Shown here: one piece after another, positions 59,470 through 64,000 of the stretch
How positions within the stretch are numbered: the first letter of the stretch is position 1
Layout: each line of letters starts with the position of its first letter
From: Thalassotalea mangrovi
Lineage (GTDB): Bacteria; Pseudomonadota; Gammaproteobacteria; Enterobacterales; Alteromonadaceae
Direction: 5' to 3'
NCBI RefSeq assembly: GCF_005116735.1
Contig: NZ_SWDB01000009.1
Span: 166,327-230,326, forward strand
DNA length: 64,000 bases
Notes under the pieces: model-generated
What the model was told of the DNA's origin: nothing
Databases searched by the model: none
The model's input: only the letters and a program-made list of their open reading frames with translations
Program-made: the position numbers and the translations under genes

Positions 59470-60163
59470 CGTGACCAGGGCTAATGAATGGGTTTTCACT
59501 CTTTTGCTTCTGTTCTTTACGGTATAGCCAAACACCAAGCCCCAGGCTGATGCACAGCAAAAGCCCGCTCAGGAGCAATTGCCATTGTGATTGCATGTTT
59601 ATACCACTGCCGCTTAGGCTGAAAATTATCATTTGCGGTAAGTAGCCTATAAGAGTGGCACTAAAAAAGGCGACTTTATTGACCTGGCTTATGCCGGCGG
59701 CAAGGTTAGTTAAAAGATTACTGCCGAATGGGAATAGACGAACAATCAGGGTCTTTTGAAAGACATTGCTAGCGAGGAATGCACTTAATCGCTTCACCAG
59801 CTTTGAGCTAGTGGCGAGTTGATAATGCGTTGAAAGCCTGGTGGCAAAGCTAAAACAAAGTACACTTCCAAGCAGGGTTGCAAATGTAGCAATTAAAGTT
59901 CCATGCCAGAAGCCCAGGCCGTAGCCGGCGACGAATGCTATTGCCTGGCGCGGAAACCCGAACATCGTAGTGATGGCTGCTACGGCGATAAAAGCAACTT
60001 GTACTGATATTGATGATGGTGACAGTTGTCGCCAAAAAGGTGTCGAAAACATATCCTCGAACAGATAATTTTGCAGTATCAGCGCAATTGACAGGAACAA
60101 AGCGAAACTCAGTATGGCCTTCAACAGATGCTTTTTGACCGGTGTTGATAACGCACTAATCAT
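59459..60163 (-). CDS. VTT/DedA-superfamily (TVP38-like) membrane protein
   Basis: 234 residues with five or so membrane helices. The VTT-domain features are visible in FGFPRQAIAFVAGYGLGFWHG and RLFPFGSNLLTNLAAGISQV (about 140-160). Members of this superfamily move lipids or polyprenyl phosphates across membranes. Overlaps of 8 bp with the GT2 gene before it and 11 bp with the GT-C gene after it point to one operon. Confidence 0.82.
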
Positions 60164-60890
60164 GTTTGGTCTCGATTATTTCTGCTCGCTTGTAGCGGCT
60201 CTTCAACCACAGCACCCCAAGTAAATCCACCAATCCCACAAATGCGCGATTTCTAAACGAGTAATTAGACTGGCCGGAATATCGTTTGCGATGGTTTACT
60301 TCTACCACTTCAATATGGCCGCCACGACGTTTAATAAGTGCAGGTAAAAAACGATGCATATGATCGAAGTAGGGTAGCGACATAAATGTCGCCCTGGGAA
60401 TAACCTTAATACCGCAACCTGTATCCGGGCTATCGTCATCGAGAAAGGCTTGCCGAATATTGTTCGCTACTTTTGATTGCCAGCGTTTCCAGGAGTTATC
60501 TCCAATCCGGTTTTTGCGATAACCCGCGACGCAAAAGTGACTGTATTGAGACTGTTGCATAGCAATGTCTATCATTGCGGGCAAGTCAGCAGGATCGTTC
60601 TGACCATCGGCATCTAATGTCGCTACCAGGCTACCCTGACTCTGCTTTACACCATTTCGTACCGCCGTACTTTGACCAACACTTTGCCGATGGCGAATAA
60701 TGCGGATATTGTCCTGTTTATTTCGCAATTGCACTAGCCGTTGATAGGTTTCATCTTCACTACCATCGTCAACATAGATGATTTCGTATTTATACCTGCC
60801 CGATAGTGCTTGATTGATCTCTTCGACAAGCGGTTGGATATTTTCTTGTTCGTTTTTTGCAGGTACTACCACCGAGATTTCAATAGTCAT
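60156..60890 (-). CDS. GT2 family glycosyltransferase (polyprenyl-phosphate sugar synthase-like)
   Basis: 244 residues from the ATG at 60888-60890; the longer frame upstream runs into the ompW promoter region. The GT-A fold shows SVVVPAKNEQENI, YVDDGSEDET and DADGQNDPADL (DxD), and the dolichol-P-mannose-synthase-like HRKRYSGQSNYSFRNR. There is no C-terminal membrane helix. It probably makes the polyprenyl-P-sugar used by the GT-C enzyme two genes on. Confidence 0.85.
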   Translation of the reverse strand: MTIEISVVVPAKNEQENIQPLVEEINQALSGRYKYEIIYVDDGSEDETYQRLVQLRNKQDNIRIIRHRQSVGQSTAVRNGVKQSQGSLVATLDADGQNDPADLPAMIDIAMQQSQYSHFCVAGYRKNRIGDNSWKRWQSKVANNIRQAFLDDDSPDTGCGIKVIPRATFMSLPYFDHMHRFLPALIKRRGGHIEVVEVNHRKRYSGQSNYSFRNRAFVGLVDLLGVLWLKSRYKRAEIIETKHD

Positions 60891-61026
60891 GCGTTGTAAT
60901 CTTAAAGCTCTGAAAAGGGTAGGTGGTGACGTGCCTGTTGGAACCCATATCGCCACCCATGTAACGAACCTAACTATAGACAATGATTAGAAATTTGCCG
61001 TTTATCCTGAATTATTCACCTGAGGT

Positions 61027-61040
61027 TTGATTCAAATCAA
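61027..61040 (+). promoter_or_regulatory. FNR-type box upstream of ompW
   Basis: TTGATTCAAATCAA is a perfect match to the FNR consensus TTGAT-N4-ATCAA. A -10-like TAAACT at 61064-61069 would put transcription start near 61075, which places the box at about -41.5, the class II activator position. ompW begins 125 bp downstream. Confidence 0.75.
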
Positions 61041-61164
61041 CAAGCAGGCCAACACTGATCGACTAAACTTGTAGTGCCATTGCAGGGAGCTTCAGTTTGA
61101 ACGCCTGAAGCCAGATGATACATACAATGGCGATTTTGTGATTTGTTCTCTGAGGGAGAGACGT

Positions 61165-61860
61165 ATGAAAAAGCAAATCGTAACAATGGCGGTACTGACC
61201 GCTCTGTTAACCCCAATGGTACATGCTAATGAAGCTGGCGATTGGGTCATTCGTGCAGGTGCTACGAATGTTGATCCTGATAGTGGAAGTTCCGGTGTTT
61301 ACGTCGAAGCGTTAGGCGGAGATACTCCATTATCTGTGTCGGTAGACGATAATACTCAGCTGGGCCTAAACTTTGCGTATTTTTTCAGCCCTAATTGGGC
61401 ATTTGAATTGCTGGCGGCGACACCATTTGAGCACGATGTTATTATTAATGACCCGTCGGGTATTGCCCCTGGTATTTTTGGTGTTCCAGTTGATGGAGCG
61501 ACACTTGCGTCAGTTAAACACTTACCACCAACATTAAGTGTCCTTTACTATTTCAGCACAGCAGGCAGTTTCCAGCCCTATGTAGGACTAGGACTAAACT
61601 ACACCACTTTCTTTGAGGAAAGTTTTAAATCAGGCCCCAGTTCTTTGGGTTTTAATGACCTGGAACTGGACGATTCCTGGGGATATTCTGCTCAGGTCGG
61701 CCTGGATTTTTATTTTTCTGAAAGCTGGCTGATTAATGCATCCGCCCGATACATTGATATTGAAACTGATGCGACATTTAATATTGGAGAAATAGCCGGC
61801 TCTGCTGACGTTGGTGTTGATCCGATGGTGTATTCGATAATGCTTGGTTATAAATTTTAA
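61165..61860 (+). CDS. ompW: Outer-membrane protein OmpW family
   Basis: 231 residues from the ATG at 61165 with GAGGGAGAG upstream; the in-frame codons from 61138 are excluded. Signal peptide ends near VHA-NE. The eight-stranded barrel has GDWVIRAGATNVDPDSG at its N-terminus, PPTLSVLYYF and FQPYVGLGLNYTTFF in the middle, and ends YSIMLGYKF with terminal Phe. It may admit small hydrophobic compounds. A perfect FNR box upstream implies oxygen control. Confidence 0.92.
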   Translation: MKKQIVTMAVLTALLTPMVHANEAGDWVIRAGATNVDPDSGSSGVYVEALGGDTPLSVSVDDNTQLGLNFAYFFSPNWAFELLAATPFEHDVIINDPSGIAPGIFGVPVDGATLASVKHLPPTLSVLYYFSTAGSFQPYVGLGLNYTTFFEESFKSGPSSLGFNDLELDDSWGYSAQVGLDFYFSESWLINASARYIDIETDATFNIGEIAGSADVGVDPMVYSIMLGYKF

Positions 61861-61885
61861 TTTGTACCAACAAATGTTTAACAAC

Positions 61886-61918
61886 GCAAAGCAGCGCCTC
61901 GTCGCTGCTTTTTTTATT
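61886..61918 (+). terminator. Intrinsic terminator of ompW
   Basis: AAAGCAGCG-CCTCGT-CGCTGCTTT followed by TTTTATT, 27 bp after the stop. Confidence 0.9.
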
Positions 61919-61978
61919 TCAATCGATTTCGGGATTCGATAGGATGATCGAAATCTGTTTCAACGATAAAGTAACATT

Positions 61979-62806
61979 ATGAATCCCCGGCAATATTGCG
62001 TCTTTGGCAATCCGATTAGTCAGTCGCGCTCCCCCTGGATACATCAACGATTTGCAAGCCAGCTAGATATCGAAATTGATTATCAGGCTAAGCTTGCTCC
62101 TGAGGATGGGTTCGCTGATGCTTTTAAAGCGTTTGTTGCTGCTGGCGGTGAAGGAGCGAATGTAACCGCACCTTTTAAAGAGCAAGCCTGGCAACTATGT
62201 GACCGGTTATCTGTAACGGCTAAAGATAGTGGCGCGGTGAATACGCTGTTTTTAGAAGGGGATAAAATTTGCGGTGATAATACCGATGGTTTTGGGTTAG
62301 TGGCAGACTTACACCGACAACAGGTGCAATTAATCGATGCAAAAATTTTGTTGTTAGGTGCCGGCGGCGCTGCAAGGGGAGTGATTCCTGCATTATTAAA
62401 TGAAACCCCTAAATCTTTGACTATTGCCAATCGTACTGCATCGAAAGCTCATAATCTGCAAAACTATTTTAGCGATCCAAGGATTCACGCCTGTGGGTTT
62501 GATGAACTACTAGCTGGTAGTTTCGATGTCATTATTAATGCAACATCAGCGGGTCTTGCCCGGCAGCGCCCAGATGTGAATTCATCCATTATTGGCACCA
62601 AAACGATTTGCTATGACATGGTATATCAGGCTGAACCTACTGGTTTTCTGGTTTGGTGTCATGACCATGGAGCCGGACAATGCATTGATGGTCTGGGTAT
62701 GTTAGTAGGGCAGGCGGCAAAAAGCTTTTCTATCTGGTTCTCAGCGATGCCAGATATTGAACCGGTAATTGAAGAGCTGAGACGTTTGCTGATTCAGGGT
62801 AAATAA
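61979..62806 (+). CDS. aroE: Shikimate dehydrogenase
   Basis: 275 residues. CVFGNPISQSRSPWIH is the shikimate-binding N-terminus; NVTAPFKEQAW, NTDGFGLV and LLGAGGAARGVIPALL (NADP-binding) follow. It reduces 3-dehydroshikimate. The DUF1488 gene starts directly at its stop. Confidence 0.97.
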   Translation: MNPRQYCVFGNPISQSRSPWIHQRFASQLDIEIDYQAKLAPEDGFADAFKAFVAAGGEGANVTAPFKEQAWQLCDRLSVTAKDSGAVNTLFLEGDKICGDNTDGFGLVADLHRQQVQLIDAKILLLGAGGAARGVIPALLNETPKSLTIANRTASKAHNLQNYFSDPRIHACGFDELLAGSFDVIINATSAGLARQRPDVNSSIIGTKTICYDMVYQAEPTGFLVWCHDHGAGQCIDGLGMLVGQAAKSFSIWFSAMPDIEPVIEELRRLLIQGK

Positions 62807-63046
62807 ATGAACCAATCTCTTTTGTTCAATGATGATTTTGAGGTGCTTGTTGATCAATCTCTGGTTAGATTTAGTGGCATGGCATCCGGTCGAAAGGTTG
62901 TTATTGTTGTTAAGTTCAAACCGAATGTACTGCCGAAACCTGGTGCTATTAGCCAGGAGTTAAAGTTTGATTTGGAAGCACTGGTGGAAGAGTGGACGGA
63001 AGATAATGATCTCGATGATGTCACCGAGATCAGCTTGAGTTATTAA
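62807..63046 (+). CDS. DUF1488 family protein (YrdB-like)
   Basis: 79 residues, acidic. It matches the small DUF1488 proteins that follow aroE in E. coli (yrdB). It starts one base after the aroE stop codon (TAAATG). No function is established. Confidence 0.85.
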   Translation: MNQSLLFNDDFEVLVDQSLVRFSGMASGRKVVIVVKFKPNVLPKPGAISQELKFDLEALVEEWTEDNDLDDVTEISLSY

Positions 63047-63064
63047 CGTTTCGTTTTATTCAGA

Positions 63065-63613
63065 TTAAGACTCAGCGAGGTATTCGTCCTTTAATAGCAC
63101 GTAGTTCTCGGCGGATTTTGCCAAAAACTGGATTTCAGCATCATTTAACTCTCTGGCTTTTTTCATCGGGTTACCAAAGTAAAGCCAACCGGATTGCAAA
63201 ACCTTGTTAGGTGGTACCAATGTGCCTGCGCCAATAATCACATCATCTTCAACTTTGGCGCCATCCATAATTATTGTACCCATGCCGACCAGGATTCGAT
63301 TTCCCAGTTGGCACCCATGCAACATAGCTTTGTGGCCTATGGTTACATCGTCGCCGATAATAAGTGGGTGACCTTCGGGATTGTTCGGCGTTTTTCGAGT
63401 CACGTGTAAAACCGTACCGTCCTGAACATTGGTACGTTTGCCGATACGTATGATATTGACATCACCTCGTGCCGCAACGAGAGGCCAAATACTGCTGTCT
63501 TCTCCAATTTGAATATCACCAACGATTACACTTGAAGAATCAATATAAACATTTTCTCCTAATAAAGGACTGATGGTCTTGTATGAGCGGGTTGAAGGAT
63601 GTTTAGCTTGCAT
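63065..63613 (-). CDS. yrdA: Gamma-carbonic anhydrase-like hexapeptide-repeat protein
   Basis: 182 residues. A left-handed beta-helix shows repeated hexapeptides (VGDIQIGEDSSIWP, IGDDVTIGHKAMLHGCQLGN). The gamma-CA metal-ligand histidines appear in VLHVTR, IGHKAMLHG. It is convergent with the DUF1488 gene. Enzymatic activity in E. coli YrdA is doubtful, and here too it is unproven. Confidence 0.93.
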   Translation of the reverse strand: MQAKHPSTRSYKTISPLLGENVYIDSSSVIVGDIQIGEDSSIWPLVAARGDVNIIRIGKRTNVQDGTVLHVTRKTPNNPEGHPLIIGDDVTIGHKAMLHGCQLGNRILVGMGTIIMDGAKVEDDVIIGAGTLVPPNKVLQSGWLYFGNPMKKARELNDAEIQFLAKSAENYVLLKDEYLAES

Positions 63614-63910
63614 AAGGTTAATTACTTTATTTAACGATTTGAGTATAAATTTAACAAATAAAGGGTAAAACGTTAAAAAAATTGTTAACTAAATCACCAT
63701 TTTCACCCCAGAAACTTAAAAATCCCCATTAAGTTATTGATTCTATGTGAGGAGTCCTTTGAATATCTAACGGCGTGATGGCAATTAGCGCTATTTATCA
63801 AAACGCTTAATATATATGGTCTGTATGGAAATTGTGCAAACAAACAGGTTTTTCGTTTTTTTTCAAAAAAACAGTTGACGGCTTCCGGAAAATCCCTAAA
63901 ATGCGCATCC
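63614..63910 (+). promoter_or_regulatory. Predicted rRNA-operon P1-type promoter
   Basis: TTGACG (63875-63880), 16-bp spacer, TAAAAT (63897-63902), then the GC-rich discriminator GCGCATCC. An AT-rich stretch with T and A tracts (about 63850-63874) forms an UP-like element. This is the layout of rRNA P1 promoters. yrdA beside an rRNA operon (rrnD) is also the E. coli order. The sequence to 64000 looks like a leader with no ORF; the ORF on the opposite strand is not credible. Confidence 0.75.
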
Positions 63911-64000
63911 ACTTCCACGGGGTAACCCAACGAAGTGTTTTGATAAGATAACCACTCCAAAGTGAGCGGTTAATCGAAACCGAAACGGCAAGATTTGAAA

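Noticed and set aside
63703-63960. 85-codon minus-strand ORF at the right edge
   Set aside because: It runs through the rRNA-type promoter and its AT-rich tract.

Overview
The window is an ordinary, densely coded stretch of a gammaproteobacterial chromosome around its replication origin. The best guess is the order Alteromonadales: it has a TonB-dependent receptor next to a pullulanase lipoprotein, moderate GC, and a gene order matching the origin region and the rrnD-side region of that group and of E. coli. No prophage, insertion sequence, CRISPR array, tRNA or defence system was seen. What is unusual lies between the genes: several families of hairpin-rich intergenic repeats whose stems vary in a compensated way.

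Layout. Positions 1-6057 hold the end of a TonB-dependent receptor and a 1429-residue pullulanase lipoprotein (alpha-glucan uptake and breakdown). 6058-6828 is a repeat-filled gap. 6829-8461 is glmU plus a small membrane protein. 8576-10538 is a tandem pair of exported retropepsin-like proteins, with another repeat patch behind them. 10824-17776 is the complete atpIBEFHAGDC operon. 17946-22258 is mnmG-rsmG-parA-parB. 22350-22680 is an E. coli-type oriC, followed by mioC, a repeat patch and mnmE. 25232-27618 is rpmH-rnpA-yidD-yidC, divergent from dnaA-dnaN-recF-gyrB (28214-34291). Two parS-like sites lie inside recF. 34567-37561 is glyQS. tusA, slt, pepQ, yigZ and trkH follow.

43797-48054 is def-fmt-rsmB-trkA. 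A LysM protein, a repeat patch, dprA, smg and a topA-like zinc-ribbon gene follow. Then come a tandem repeat pair and three small poorly characterised genes (52774-54357). purEK is divergent from tsaC-hemF. A three-gene glycosylation cassette (GT2, VTT/DedA-like protein, GT-C transferase) is followed by ompW behind a perfect FNR-type box. aroE, a DUF1488 gene and the gamma-carbonic-anhydrase-like yrdA come last. At the right edge is a strong rRNA-type promoter, so a 16S rRNA gene should start just outside the window.

How it works together. oriC, DnaA, DnaN, RecF, GyrB, ParA/ParB and parS form the replication and segregation core. RnpA, YidD and YidC, the ATP synthase and the tRNA/rRNA modification genes (mnmE, mnmG, rsmG, rsmB, tsaC, tusA, fmt, def) form the growth core. 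The non-core content is the starch-use pair, the retropepsin pair, the lipid-linked sugar cassette and the repeats.
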